NCBI GenBank assembly: GCA_028695145.1
Contig: JAQVJP010000005.1
Coordinates: 1 to 48,995, forward strand
Origin: Eubacteriales bacterium
GTDB taxonomy: Bacteria > Bacillota > Clostridia > Saccharofermentanales > UBA5734
Length of the DNA: 48,995 nucleotides
Direction of reading: 5' to 3'
Positions 8,933 to 17,998 of this stretch are shown in pieces; the stretch's first letter is position 1; every line of letters begins with the position of its first letter. Position numbers and translations under genes: made by a program. The notes beneath the pieces were generated by a model. That model was not told where the DNA came from and searched no databases. It saw only the letters and a program-made list of their open reading frames with translations.

Positions 8933-9948
8933 GAGCGAAAAAACGGCGCGTACTTAGCCGCCAGTTTTATAGCCTCGACCATGCTTACGGCACTGGCAAT
9001 GCCTTTGCCGGCGAGATCAAACGCCGTCCCGTGATCAACGGACGTCCTCAGAAAAGGTAAACCGTTGGTTATAGCGATCGTACGATAGAAATCATAAGTT
9101 TTGGTCGCGATATGTCCCTGATCGTGATATAGGGACAAAACCGAGTGATACTTACCTTCCAGTGCCAGATTGAAAACAGAGTCGGCACCAATCGGCCCCT
9201 CAACAGGGTAACCCTCGTTTTGCAGCTGTAATACGGCTGGGATCACATGATCAACCTCTTCGCTGCCAAACAGCCCATGTTCACCACTATGAGGATTAAG
9301 ACCAGCAATAGCCATCCTGCCTTCTGAGATACCAAGACGCTTAAGCGCGGCAAAACAACGATGCGCAGTCGCGACAATCCGTTCTCTTGTAACAAGATCA
9401 CAAGCCTGACGCAGTGATACATGTCTCGACAGGAAGAAAACCCGCATACCCGCGACTTCAAACATAGTCAGCGGATCAGGTGTTCCGGTAAGCTCAGCGA
9501 AGATTTCTGTATGTCCAATATAAGGCACATGTCCTGCCTGCAGGCTCTCTTTGTTAATAGGAGTTGTGGCCACCGCGTCCACCAGACCTCCATTGGCAAG
9601 TTCAATAGATTTTTCAATATACTGATATGCGGCACGCCCGCAAACAGCCGACACCTCACCCACTTTATACTGGTCGAGTGAAATATTATCCATATCGATC
9701 AAATTAAGCTTATCCGGCTCATACTGACCCTGCTCCGGGCTGCTGATTACATTTATTGTAATATCAGCTTGTGTGATGGTAACAGCCCGCTGCATGACCT
9801 GAAGATCACCAATCACCACACATCTGGCAAGATTATCCAGCTCATGTCCGGCCAGAGATTTGACAGTTATTTCCGGACCTATACCGGCAGGATCGCCGGT
9901 CGGTATCGCTATAAGCGGTTTTGAATTGCATAATTTATCATCGTTCAT
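8929..9948 (-). CDS. pdxA: PdxA-family 4-phospho-hydroxyacid dehydrogenase
   Basis: The protein has the PdxA N-terminal signature [12 protein letters not shown] and the metal-binding histidines in [22 protein letters not shown] and [10 protein letters not shown]. It is 339 residues, the normal size. PdxA oxidises 4-phosphohydroxy-L-threonine in vitamin B6 synthesis. The PdxA2 subfamily instead acts on D-threonate or D-erythronate 4-phosphate. No pdxJ, serC-like or kinase gene lies nearby, and Clostridia often make PLP through PdxST. A PdxA2-like catabolic role is therefore plausible, but I cannot separate the two from sequence. It starts the operon; GGAGG lies about 10 bp before the ATG. Confidence 0.85.
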   Translation of the reverse strand: MNDDKLCNSKPLIAIPTGDPAGIGPEITVKSLAGHELDNLARCVVIGDLQVMQRAVTITQADITINVISSPEQGQYEPDKLNLIDMDNISLDQYKVGEVSAVCGRAAYQYIEKSIELANGGLVDAVATTPINKESLQAGHVPYIGHTEIFAELTGTPDPLTMFEVAGMRVFFLSRHVSLRQACDLVTRERIVATAHRCFAALKRLGISEGRMAIAGLNPHSGEHGLFGSEEVDHVIPAVLQLQNEGYPVEGPIGADSVFNLALEGKYHSVLSLYHDQGHIATKTYDFYRTIAITNGLPFLRTSVDHGTAFDLAGKGIASAVSMVEAIKLAAKYAPFFRS

Positions 9949-10237
9949 ACAGAGAATTCCTCCGGTATATTGCCATTAAGTAAATCGTTTGAATCAGTTT
10001 CCATTCAGACTGGAAAACATAGTATAGCAATAAAAGCACACATTAATTATACATCATCTTCAAGCTTATGCGGCTAACATCATTTTATAACGCAGCCTTT
10101 TGATAATATGCTAAAATGATAATCATAAGACAGTTATCTTTTTGGTTATGCGTCATAAAGAGCTTGGAATCATTCAATGATTTACCGCTGCCGCAAGGCA
10201 ATCGCGGGAGCCTGCTATCAGGAAGGAAGTGGCCTGC

Positions 10238-11104
10238 ATGGGTATGAAAATCAACGAAGACCAGTACAAAATCGAAGAACTTCACGGCAAAGAAGTACCG
10301 GTTATCAAGAAAAAATACTACGAAAAAGAGCTGAAAAAGCTACAGATCGAATTAGTGAAATTGCAGGAATGGGTCAAGCACGAGAAGCTGAAAGTCGTTG
10401 TCATCTTCGAAGGTCGTGACGCTGCCGGCAAGGGCGGTGTCATCAAGCGCATCACAGAAGCTCTCAACCCAAGAGTTTGCCGCGTCGAAGCGCTGCCGGC
10501 GCCCACGCCAAAAGAAGAATCACAATGGTTTTTCCAAAGATACGTAGCTAAACTGCCGGCGGGCGGCGAGATTGTTCTGTTTGACCGCAGCTGGTATAAC
10601 CGAACAGGCGTCGAACGAGTTATGAATTTCTGCACGGAAGAAGAATACCGTGAGTTTTTACGTTCTTGTCCGGAATTCGAAAAGATGTTAATAAGATCGG
10701 GAATCATTCTCATAAAATACTGGTTCTCAGTCTCCGACGAAGAACAGGAGAAGAGATTCCAGGACCGCATGGATGATCCAACAAAACGCTGGAAGCTCAG
10801 CAAAATGGATCTGGAATCACGCAGTCGCTGGGTAGAATATTCCAAGGCCAAGGACGAAATGTTCGCGTACACCGATACCAAGCAGTCACCTTGGTTTGTT
10901 GTCAACGCTGACATCAAAAAACACGCCCGACTCAATTGTATCTCACATCTTCTTAGTCAGATACCGTACAAGGATCTGACACCGGAGCCGCTTACACTGC
11001 CACCCAGGCAGAAGGATCAGGGCTACATAAGGCCGCCGATCTCCGAACAGACTTTTGTCCCGGAAAAATACGGCGGCCAGGCAGCTTCTGAGGATGATGA
11101 TTAG
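10238..11104 (+). CDS. ppk2: Polyphosphate kinase 2 family protein
   Basis: PPK2 enzymes transfer phosphate between polyphosphate and nucleotides. The Walker A motif appears as FEGRDAAGKGG, the Walker B region as LFDRSWYNR, and the lid region as DDPTKRWKLS. At about 288 residues it is a single-domain class I type protein. I chose the ATG at 10238: GGAAG is about 8 bp upstream, while the GTG at 10229 in the ORF track lies inside that site. The C terminus ends in an acidic run. Its stop overlaps the convergent RidA-like gene by 4 bp. Whether ADP or GDP is preferred cannot be told. Confidence 0.93.
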   Translation: MGMKINEDQYKIEELHGKEVPVIKKKYYEKELKKLQIELVKLQEWVKHEKLKVVVIFEGRDAAGKGGVIKRITEALNPRVCRVEALPAPTPKEESQWFFQRYVAKLPAGGEIVLFDRSWYNRTGVERVMNFCTEEEYREFLRSCPEFEKMLIRSGIILIKYWFSVSDEEQEKRFQDRMDDPTKRWKLSKMDLESRSRWVEYSKAKDEMFAYTDTKQSPWFVVNADIKKHARLNCISHLLSQIPYKDLTPEPLTLPPRQKDQGYIRPPISEQTFVPEKYGGQAASEDDD

Positions 11105-11589
11105 AGATCGCCATCCCAGATCGAAACAGGATTAAGCTCGACCAGCATTTCTGTCTCAACCGGCATATTGAGCGGCAGAACATTAACACCTACCGCTGAG
11201 CGGGCCGGCAGATTCTCCATACCGAAGATATCCGCGAGCAGCTGACTGCCGCCATTTGCGACCAGGGGCTGTTCATAAAAATTATCAGCGCTGGCAACAA
11301 AAGTAGTAATTTTCACAATTGCTTTTACTTTGTTAAGATCGCCAATGGCCTGTTCGAGTACTGACAAGGCATTGATCATAGCACTTCTGGCCATTGCCTG
11401 CCCTTGCTCAACCGTCAATTCATTGCCAAGACGGCCGGCAATCAAGTTCTCATCACGGGTTGGAATACAACCTGAGAGGTAAACCAGATGCTCCTCAGAA
11501 AACAGTCTGGCCGGCGCGTACATACCAGCAGGTGCTGGAGCCTTCGGCAACTCGATACCAAGTTCAGATAGTCTTGCGTAAATATCCAT
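11101..11589 (-). CDS. RidA/YjgF-family protein
   Basis: This 162-residue protein is of the Rid family, in the somewhat longer form with an N-terminal extension (MDIYARLSELGIELPKAP). Family segments include LVYLSGCIPTRDE and the C-terminal ARSAVGVNVLPLNMPVE. Canonical RidA hydrolyses reactive enamines and imines from PLP enzymes and has an arginine in the C-terminal part. Here the ARSAVG region carries an arginine, but this subgroup is less well characterised. The gene converges on ppk2 with overlapping stops and has its own promoter region of about 150 bp shared with the pseudogene on the other strand. Confidence 0.85.
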   Translation of the reverse strand: MDIYARLSELGIELPKAPAPAGMYAPARLFSEEHLVYLSGCIPTRDENLIAGRLGNELTVEQGQAMARSAMINALSVLEQAIGDLNKVKAIVKITTFVASADNFYEQPLVANGGSQLLADIFGMENLPARSAVGVNVLPLNMPVETEMLVELNPVSIWDGDL

Positions 11590-11743
11590 AGTTTTGCTCC
11601 TTCAATTATATTAATTGCTATTTGCTGGTATAATTATAACAGATAAAGGCAGGCCAACGAGGGTTAACCTCAGTTTGACCTGTCTTTTTACGTTTTCGCC
11701 GGCATTTATGATCGTACAACGCGCACCGAGGGAGGACTGCCGC

Positions 11744-13671
11744 ATGATGAGTGGAAGAATCAGTACAGGACACCACGAATTGGATACAGTAATAGATTAC
11801 CTGCGCCCGGGAGACAATGTAGTGTGGCAGATCGATACAATTGAGCAATACAGGCAATACGCCAATCGTTTTGTTGATTACGCCGCAGAAAACGGCCACA
11901 CAGTTCACTATATCCGCTTCGGTTCACATAGTCCGGTCGCAGATACCGATCGCCATCCCAAACTGGTAGAAGTACATACACCTGACAGCGAGGCTGGCTT
12001 CGAGAGTTTCGCCAGCGAGCTGCATCAGATAATCAGTACAATCGGACGCGATGCCTGGTATGTTTTCGACTGTCTGTCAGACCTGCTTGAACGCTGGTCT
12101 TCTGACTTGATGCTGGGCAACTTCTTCCGAATTACCTGTCCTTATCTTTATGAACTTGATACTATAGCCTGGTTCAGTCTAATGCGCGGTCAACACTCAT
12201 ATGCCACTATCGCCAGAATACGCGAAACGACTCAATTGCTGCTTGACCTGTATAGAATTGAACAAACCGATTATATACACCCGCTAAAAGTCTGGCAGCG
12301 GTATTCACCTACGATGTTTCTGCCCCACAGACTCGACGGCGACAAATGCAGACCGATCAGCAGCAGCGCGGACGCAGCAGTACTCTTCTCCTCAGTACAA
12401 ACAAGACAGCAACAAGCAGAGCGACAGATTGACTTCTGGGACAGGCTTTTTCTAACAGCTGAGCAGGCTGCGGATTTGTGTCAGGACAAACCGGAAGAAG
12501 ATCCTTACTGCCACAGAATTTTCGTTAGACTATGTGGGCTTCTTATCGGAGACGAAGGACGTATAGGCGAGCTGGCACAACACTGGTTCAATCTCTCAGA
12601 CTTGATCGAAATCTCCAGACGCCAGATCGGCACGGGAAAAATTGGCGGCAAAGCCGTTGGCATGCTTCTGTCAAGAAAAATCACAGAGGAAGTATTTCTC
12701 AGTCAGAAAAGCATACAAGCCGAACCTCACGACTCTTTTTTCCTCGGTTCAGACCTCTTCTATACTTATATCGTCCATAACGGCTGGTGGAAATTGCGTA
12801 TGCAGCAGAAATCAACCAGCGGCTATTTCAATAGCGCCGAAAAACTGCGCGATCACCTTCGCAACGGCGAGTTCCCAGCTGCGATTCGCGAAAAATTTCA
12901 GCAAATGCTGGAATATTTCGGCCAATCTCCGATCATAGTTCGTTCATCAAGTTTGCTTGAAGACGAGTTCGGCAACGCCTTTGCCGGTAAATATTGAGTT
13001 TACAATCAATCCTGGTATGAACGGTGATTATCTGATCAGCCTGCTGCAGTGCAGGCCTCTGCAAACTAAACAATTCGGCTCCACAATCAACTTCCCGGAA
13101 AATACCCCGGCAGACAAAATCCTATTGCAGGCGGAAGGGGGATTCATGGGGGGGCAACTCCTGCATCACTGCAGATACGATCATTTATGTCGAACCGGCT
13201 GCTTATACCGTTCTGCCTGAACAAGACAGATATCAGACAGCACGCATAATCGGACTGCTTAATAATATCTTAGGCCAAAACAAGCAAGCTGGTAATATTA
13301 TGCTCATTGGTCCTGGACGCTGGGGCACAACAACACCCTCCCTCGGCATTCCCATAAAATTCTCCGAGATAAATCATATTAATATATTGGCCGAAGAAGC
13401 GTTTGAAACAGCAGGAATGATACCGGAGATCTCCTTCGGCAGTCACTTTTTCCTGGATCTTGTGGAAGCGGATATTTTCTATCTCGCTATCATGCCGCAC
13501 AAGAGAGGCGTCGTCTATCGGCCCGGTTTGTTGACCAGCCAGCCGAACCTGCTCGCTGATATTTTGCCCGCTCATTCAGATTACGCATCCGTGATCAAGG
13601 TTCTGCGTCCAGATCGGAATTTCACACTCTTCTCAGATATTTCCAGTCAGAAATTGCTTATATGCCAATGA
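11744..13671 (+). pseudogene. PEP/pyruvate-binding (PPDK-like) protein, broken by internal deletion and frameshift
   Basis: The N-terminal ORF starts at ATG 11744 (GGGAGG 8 bp upstream) and holds a KaiC-like domain and the start of a PPDK-type ATP-grasp domain, ending VRSSSLLEDEFGNAFAGKY then stop. Directly after, in another frame, comes PVNIEFTINP...LLQCRPLQ, which in intact relatives lies a few hundred residues further on. After GGFMGG a run of seven G shifts frame again; removing one G restores reading into IIYVEPAAY and on to LIGPGRWGTTTPSLG and the normal C terminus. So the middle of the ATP-grasp domain is missing and the reading frame is broken twice. The size of the missing part is recalled from the family, not computed. 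The G7 shift could be a sequencing error; the deletion is harder to explain that way. Confidence 0.8.
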
Positions 13672-13682
13672 GCCGACAAGAC

Positions 13683-13728
13683 GAAACCGCCTCAACGATT
13701 TAAATCAATCGTTGAGACGGTTTCTTAT
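13683..13728 (+). terminator. Rho-independent terminator after the PPDK-like pseudogene
   Basis: GAAACCGCCTCAACGATT pairs with AATCGTTGAGACGGTTTC across a 6-base loop, with one C/A mismatch, and TTATTT follows. It sits 12 bp after the pseudogene stop and separates it from convergent amtB. Confidence 0.85.
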
Positions 13729-13842
13729 TTATGCAGTAACAGAGACTTCATATGAGGGATATTGTTTATGCTCCGTTTCTGCTTCGGAAATAATCAGGCA
13801 GAGTATCGTTCTGCTGCTGCGAGGGGGGATAATTGCAGCACT

Positions 13843-15090
13843 CTACTTGACCATGAAATCCGCGTAAGCTTGAGTATTATGTTCATGTATATCAAGACCA
13901 ATAGTCTCTTCTTGTTCGGTTACACGTAGACCGATAGTTTTCTTGAGAATGCCGAAGAGAAGAAATGATGTTCCTATAGTCCAGGCCGCTACAGAGGCAG
14001 CACCAAGAGCCTGTACCCCCAGGAGCGATAAACCGCCACCATAGAGCAAGCCAGTTATTGCGCTCTCCGTACCCGGCATATAGTTCGCGAACAAGCCAAC
14101 CATCAGTGTACCCGCCACGCCGTTCAAACAGTGAACGCCAACCGCGCCAACCGGATCATCTACTTTTACTACTTTGTCTATAAATTCAATACCGAAGACA
14201 ATCAGGAAACCGGCAACAACACCAATCACAAGCGCGCCTTTGATGGTTACAACCTGACAACCAGCTGTTATAGCTACAAGACCGGCCAGCACACCATTGA
14301 GAGTCATACTGACATCAGGCTTACCATAACGGATCCAGGTGATCAACATGGTGGTAAACGCCGCCGCGCATGCTGCGAGGTTAGTTGTCATGGCGATATG
14401 TCCAAGCTCATCTGTAGCACCCAGAGTACTGCCGGCGTTAAAACCAAACCAACACATCCAGAGTATGAACACGCCGAGCGCGCCCAGAGTGATATTGTGG
14501 CCAGGCAGAGCGTTAACCTTACCTTTGACATATTTGCCAATTCTTGGACCAACCATGGCTGCGCCAACCAGAGCAGCCCAGCCGCCAACGGAGTGTACTA
14601 CTGTCGAACCGGCGAAATCTACAAAACCAATCTTACTAAGCCAGCCACCGCCCCAGATCCAATGACCAACTACAGGGTAGATCACCATACTGATAACGGC
14701 ACTGAAGATTAGATATGGCAAAAACTTGGTACGTTCCGCTACGGCGCCGGATACTATTGTAGCAGCTGTAGCGCAAAATACTGTCTGGAAGAAAATAAAC
14801 ACCGGAGGTGTCAGATCCGCAAATACACTCAGGCCAAGCTTCTCAGGACTGAGAAATCCACTGCCGCCGAAGATACCGCCGACGCTATCACCAAACATCA
14901 AACTGAAACCTATCAGATAGAATACTATCGAACCAATTGTGAAGTCCATGACATTCTTCATTATGATGTTGCTGGCATTCTTAGCCCTGGTGAAGCCGGT
15001 CTCCACCATGGCAAAACCTGCCTGCATGAAGAAGACCAGTACTGAACCGACCATAACCCATACAATGTTAAGCAATTGAGACAATTCCAT
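13843..15090 (-). CDS. amtB: Ammonium transporter AmtB
   Basis: This is an ammonium channel of the Amt/Rh family, about 415 residues, with eleven or so hydrophobic helices. Diagnostic segments include FFMQAGFAMVETGFTRAKN near the N terminus, VHSVGGWAALVGAAMVGPR and MCWFGFNAGS. The ORF track starts at a GTG at 15099; the ATG at 15090 has AGAGG at 8 bp and is the better start. It lies 136 bp after glnK on the same strand, the usual glnK-amtB pair, in which PII plugs the channel when nitrogen is plentiful. Confidence 0.95.
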   Translation of the reverse strand: MELSQLLNIVWVMVGSVLVFFMQAGFAMVETGFTRAKNASNIIMKNVMDFTIGSIVFYLIGFSLMFGDSVGGIFGGSGFLSPEKLGLSVFADLTPPVFIFFQTVFCATAATIVSGAVAERTKFLPYLIFSAVISMVIYPVVGHWIWGGGWLSKIGFVDFAGSTVVHSVGGWAALVGAAMVGPRIGKYVKGKVNALPGHNITLGALGVFILWMCWFGFNAGSTLGATDELGHIAMTTNLAACAAAFTTMLITWIRYGKPDVSMTLNGVLAGLVAITAGCQVVTIKGALVIGVVAGFLIVFGIEFIDKVVKVDDPVGAVGVHCLNGVAGTLMVGLFANYMPGTESAITGLLYGGGLSLLGVQALGAASVAAWTIGTSFLLFGILKKTIGLRVTEQEETIGLDIHEHNTQAYADFMVK

Positions 15091-15226
15091 ATATTTCACC
15101 TCTTTTTTGAATACAAAAAAAGGAGATGCGCTAAGTCATCACCTTCGATAACAATTCGGTTCTATTCCACCGAAATCAAATAATCATACTACTGTAAATA
15201 GAACAAATCTTAAACACGATAGATCG

Positions 15227-15565
15227 TCAGAGAGCACTGCCGCCCGACTCACCAGTACGGATTCTAATGGCGTCTTCAACAGCATAGACAAATATTTTAC
15301 CGTCACCAGGAGTTCCACTTGCAACTACCCCGCGAACATTTTCAACAATGCACGCCACTTTATCCGCCGATACAACAGTCTCTACTTTTATCTTCGGCAG
15401 AAGATTTACCTCAAATTCTGTTCCTCTGTACATTTGGGTGAAACCACGCTGATTGCCATAACCCATAACATTGGTAATCATCAGACCGGTAACGCCGCAT
15501 TGATGAAGAATTGACTTGACCTCTTCAAGCTTCTCGGGCCTGATAATAATCTCGAGCTTCTTCAT
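15227..15565 (-). CDS. glnK: Nitrogen regulatory protein PII (GlnK/GlnB type)
   Basis: This 112-residue trimeric signal protein senses ATP/ADP and 2-oxoglutarate. The start MKKLEIIIRPEKLEEVK and the T-loop region GFTQMYRGTEFEVNLLPKIK are typical, as is the C-terminal segment GTPGDGKIFVYAVEDAIRIRTGE. By direct count residue 51, the tyrosine that is uridylylated in enterobacterial PII, is phenylalanine here, while Y46 is kept. Uridylylation at the standard site is therefore unlikely. It is upstream of amtB with a strong promoter of its own and the ribosome binding site AAGGAGG. Confidence 0.96.
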   Translation of the reverse strand: MKKLEIIIRPEKLEEVKSILHQCGVTGLMITNVMGYGNQRGFTQMYRGTEFEVNLLPKIKVETVVSADKVACIVENVRGVVASGTPGDGKIFVYAVEDAIRIRTGESGGSAL

Positions 15566-15632
15566 GCCACTACCTCCTTCACACTGTTTTGTTAAGCTTC
15601 TGATTCGTGCGCCTCATCTATTAGCTGTCCTC

Positions 15633-15661
15633 ATTTTAGGTCATATTAAGTAGTTCGTCAA
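15633..15661 (-). promoter_or_regulatory. Promoter of glnK-amtB
   Basis: On the minus strand TTGACG and TAAAAT are spaced by 17 bp, about 70 bp upstream of the glnK ATG. No clear TnrA- or NtrC-like site was found next to it. The rest of the 413-bp gap between glnK and dinB (about 15662-15910) is AT-rich and holds only a weak, probably non-coding ORF. Confidence 0.75.
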
Positions 15662-15910
15662 TAGATATTTGCAAGTTATTATATATAATATTTCATTTTG
15701 TTTGTATCACTCTTTGTACACATCACACACAACTCACCTTGCGAAGCCTTCTATTAAGTCTTTTTGGACGTATTTCAATTTACGTTTTTTGCCAAACTGT
15801 TTTTATCTACAACATTTTAAGCAAGTCTCTTTACTATGTTCTTGCATTTTAGACTCATTCTTAGACTTTTGCCGGGAGAGAAATTATTTTATTACTCGGA
15901 AATACAACTA

Positions 15911-15939
15911 TTGCAAAAAAGAGCAAACGGGCATAAAAT
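15911..15939 (+). promoter_or_regulatory. Promoter of dinB
   Basis: TTGCAA and TAAAAT are separated by 17 bp, and the predicted start point lies within the LexA box that follows at once. This matches a repressible SOS promoter. Confidence 0.75.
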
Positions 15940-15942
15940 AAA

Positions 15943-15956
15943 CGAACAATAGTTCG
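15943..15956. promoter_or_regulatory. LexA (DinR) SOS box
   Basis: CGAACAATAGTTCG is a perfect inverted repeat of the Gram-positive LexA box form CGAAC-N4-GTTCG. It sits 4 bp after the -10 box and 22 bp before the dinB ATG, so LexA bound here would block initiation. It also supports a Firmicute-type SOS system in this organism. Confidence 0.9.
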
Positions 15957-15978
15957 GTTTGTAAGGAGTAATTGTTTT

Positions 15979-17223
15979 ATGACGCAGGATAGAATAATTT
16001 TGCATTCAGATATGAATAATTTCTATGCCAGCGTCGAATGCCTGATGAACCCGGCCATTCGCGATCTGCCGGTAGCTGTTTGCGGAGATCCGCTGGCCAG
16101 GCACGGCATTGTGCTGGCAAAAAACCAGTTAGCTAAGCGGCTCGGGATAATCACCGGAGAAGCAATCTGGCAAGCCAAACAGAAATGTCCGGAGCTGCAC
16201 GTCGTCGCTCCTGACTATCCCAGATACCTCTTCTATGCCCGCAAAGCCCGGAAAATATACGAAGAATATACGCTTCAGGTCGAGCCATTTGGACTTGACG
16301 AATCATGGCTTGACGTCAGCGGCAGCACGCGTGGCAGCGGTACTGAAATAGCAGAGCAGATCAGACAGAGAATGAAGAACGAATTAGGACTCACCGTCTC
16401 CATAGGAGTTTCATTTAACAAGATTTTCGCCAAACTCGGAAGCGATATGAAGAAGCCTGACGCGATCACAGTAATAACCAGAGCTAATTATCGCAGCCTG
16501 GTCTGGCCTCTGCCGGCAAGTGAACTTCTCTATGTCGGCAGAGCCACGCGCGGCAAACTCACCCGCGTCAATATAAAAACAATTGGCGACATAGCCAGGT
16601 GTGACCCTGATTATCTGAAGAGTTATCTCGGCAAATGGGGAACTATGCTCTGGCAATTCGCTAATGGTCTTGATGATCAGCCCGTCCAGGAAACAGACTG
16701 CAGCGAGCAGATTAAATCGGTAGGAAACAGTACGACCACGCCAAGAGATCTGATAAATATGAAAGATATAAGTGTGACAGTACATATCCTCTCTGAGAGT
16801 GTGGCCGCAAGACTACGCGATCAGAAACTCAAATGTTCCACGGTACAAATCAGTGTTCGTGATAACGCCTTGTTTTCTTTTGAAAGGCAGCAGAAACTGC
16901 GGCAGCCAACCTATCTTTCAGGAGATATCGCCGAAGCGGCTCTGGCGCTATTTGTTCGAGAGTACAGTTGGGAAAGACCAGTCAGAAGCATCGGTGTTCG
17001 CGGCACAGATCTGATAAGTCAGGAGGACGAGAAACAGCTTCAATTCTGGTCAGATGACAATCACAGGCAGAAAATGGAACAGCTCGAGCGAACCATAGAT
17101 GATATAAGATCACGTTACGGTTGGTTCTCTGTTTGCCGGGCTATGATGCTGTCGGATCGCGAACTCTCAGATCTGAACCCCAAACACGACCATGTAATAT
17201 ATCCGGTCTCATATTTCGGCTGA
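15979..17223 (+). CDS. dinB: DNA polymerase IV (Y-family translesion polymerase)
   Basis: DinB copies past damaged bases with low fidelity. The N-terminal ILHSDMNNFYASVECL and the catalytic FGLDESWLDVS segment carry the expected acidic residues, and SIGVSFNKIFAKLGSDMKKP is the family's palm motif. At 414 residues it has the palm, fingers, thumb and little-finger domains. The C-terminal end lacks an obvious clamp-binding QLxLF motif, though I did not test this closely. It is transcribed alone from a LexA-controlled promoter. Ribosome binding site AAGGAG lies upstream. Confidence 0.95.
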   Translation: MTQDRIILHSDMNNFYASVECLMNPAIRDLPVAVCGDPLARHGIVLAKNQLAKRLGIITGEAIWQAKQKCPELHVVAPDYPRYLFYARKARKIYEEYTLQVEPFGLDESWLDVSGSTRGSGTEIAEQIRQRMKNELGLTVSIGVSFNKIFAKLGSDMKKPDAITVITRANYRSLVWPLPASELLYVGRATRGKLTRVNIKTIGDIARCDPDYLKSYLGKWGTMLWQFANGLDDQPVQETDCSEQIKSVGNSTTTPRDLINMKDISVTVHILSESVAARLRDQKLKCSTVQISVRDNALFSFERQQKLRQPTYLSGDIAEAALALFVREYSWERPVRSIGVRGTDLISQEDEKQLQFWSDDNHRQKMEQLERTIDDIRSRYGWFSVCRAMMLSDRELSDLNPKHDHVIYPVSYFG

Positions 17224-17378
17224 AATTAAACAAACATTATTAATGTGAATCTTTACACTATAATTACCGGAGCGGCCGGCACAGCATAATCTATCATGAT
17301 AATATTAACATGTATCAATCAACCAGAAGAAATTAACACAGGAGGAAAACAGGTCTGTGTCTTACGGATCTGGAAGGT

Positions 17379-17978
17379 ATGATGAAGAATATCGTTAAGA
17401 AAATGAACAGGGGGATTTTGCTCACTGTCGCGATTCTGATAGTTGTGTCAATCTATCTGGTCGCCACCTCGATCAGCCAGGCGGCAGAGAAGCCAGCTAT
17501 CGAGCAAATCTGCCGCGACTACACAGCAAGTGAGATTAGTTACTCGCTATTGCCGGAAAACTGGCGCGACAGCACTGAACCAATGCCCCAGGAAGAACTC
17601 GACAAATACCTCGCCAGTATGGAAACCGATATTGCGCCTTGGTATATTGACAACGAGAGAATTCGCAAGCTGGCTCTCGATAGAATAAAAAATGATCTGG
17701 AGTACCAGGCAGACAGCGCGGACAGAATTCTTGAGTATACGAAGGAAATAGTCAAGTTCGAGTCTCTCAGTTTCAGCGGCAACGAAGTTACTGTTGTTTT
17801 TCGCAGTCGATCAGCCGTTGAGCGCAGTATCAGCGAAAACACTTCAGACACAGACAGAACAGTTGAAGAAACCAGCGATACAATTATGCTCCAGAAAATC
17901 GACGGCGAGTGGAAACTGGTTTACGCGAATCTGTATCAACCTGTAAGATGGGACACTTCATATAAATCTTTTTATTAA
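17379..17978 (+). CDS. Membrane-anchored extracytoplasmic protein of unknown function, ABC cluster
   Basis: This 199-residue protein has one N-terminal membrane helix at about residues 12-34 (GILLTVAILIVVSIYLVATS), then a soluble domain likely outside the cell. I do not recognise a family; the end (IMLQKIDGEWKLVYANLY) resembles the last strands of an NTF2-like fold. It lies 20 bp before the ABC ATPase gene and probably shares its transcript, so it may be an accessory or substrate-handling part of that transporter. The start is either ATG at 17379 or the next ATG at 17382, which is better spaced from GGAAGG. Confidence 0.6.
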   Translation: MMKNIVKKMNRGILLTVAILIVVSIYLVATSISQAAEKPAIEQICRDYTASEISYSLLPENWRDSTEPMPQEELDKYLASMETDIAPWYIDNERIRKLALDRIKNDLEYQADSADRILEYTKEIVKFESLSFSGNEVTVVFRSRSAVERSISENTSDTDRTVEETSDTIMLQKIDGEWKLVYANLYQPVRWDTSYKSFY

Positions 17979-17998
17979 ACCTGGCGAAAGGGGAAAAA

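Noticed and set aside
10116-10126. Fur-like ATGATAATCAT before ppk2
   Set aside because: Only 11 bp match and the sequence is AT-rich; ppk2 is not an iron gene. Left out as a feature.
10318-10935. 205-codon ORF antisense to ppk2
   Set aside because: It mirrors the ppk2 codons, is rich in Ser and has no ribosome binding site; a shadow frame.
14131-14712. 193-codon ORF on the plus strand inside amtB
   Set aside because: It is antisense to a clear ammonium transporter gene and has no family pattern; a shadow frame.
15669-15941. 90-codon ORF between glnK and dinB
   Set aside because: It has no ribosome binding site and a low-complexity, Cys/Phe/Tyr-rich content, and it overlaps the dinB promoter. 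It resembles random AT-rich sequence.
17357-17398. Possible 13-codon leader from GTG 17357 overlapping the start of the ABC-cluster gene
   Set aside because: The spacing from GGAGG is long and the peptide shows no leader-like codon pattern. Translational coupling cannot be excluded but is not supported.
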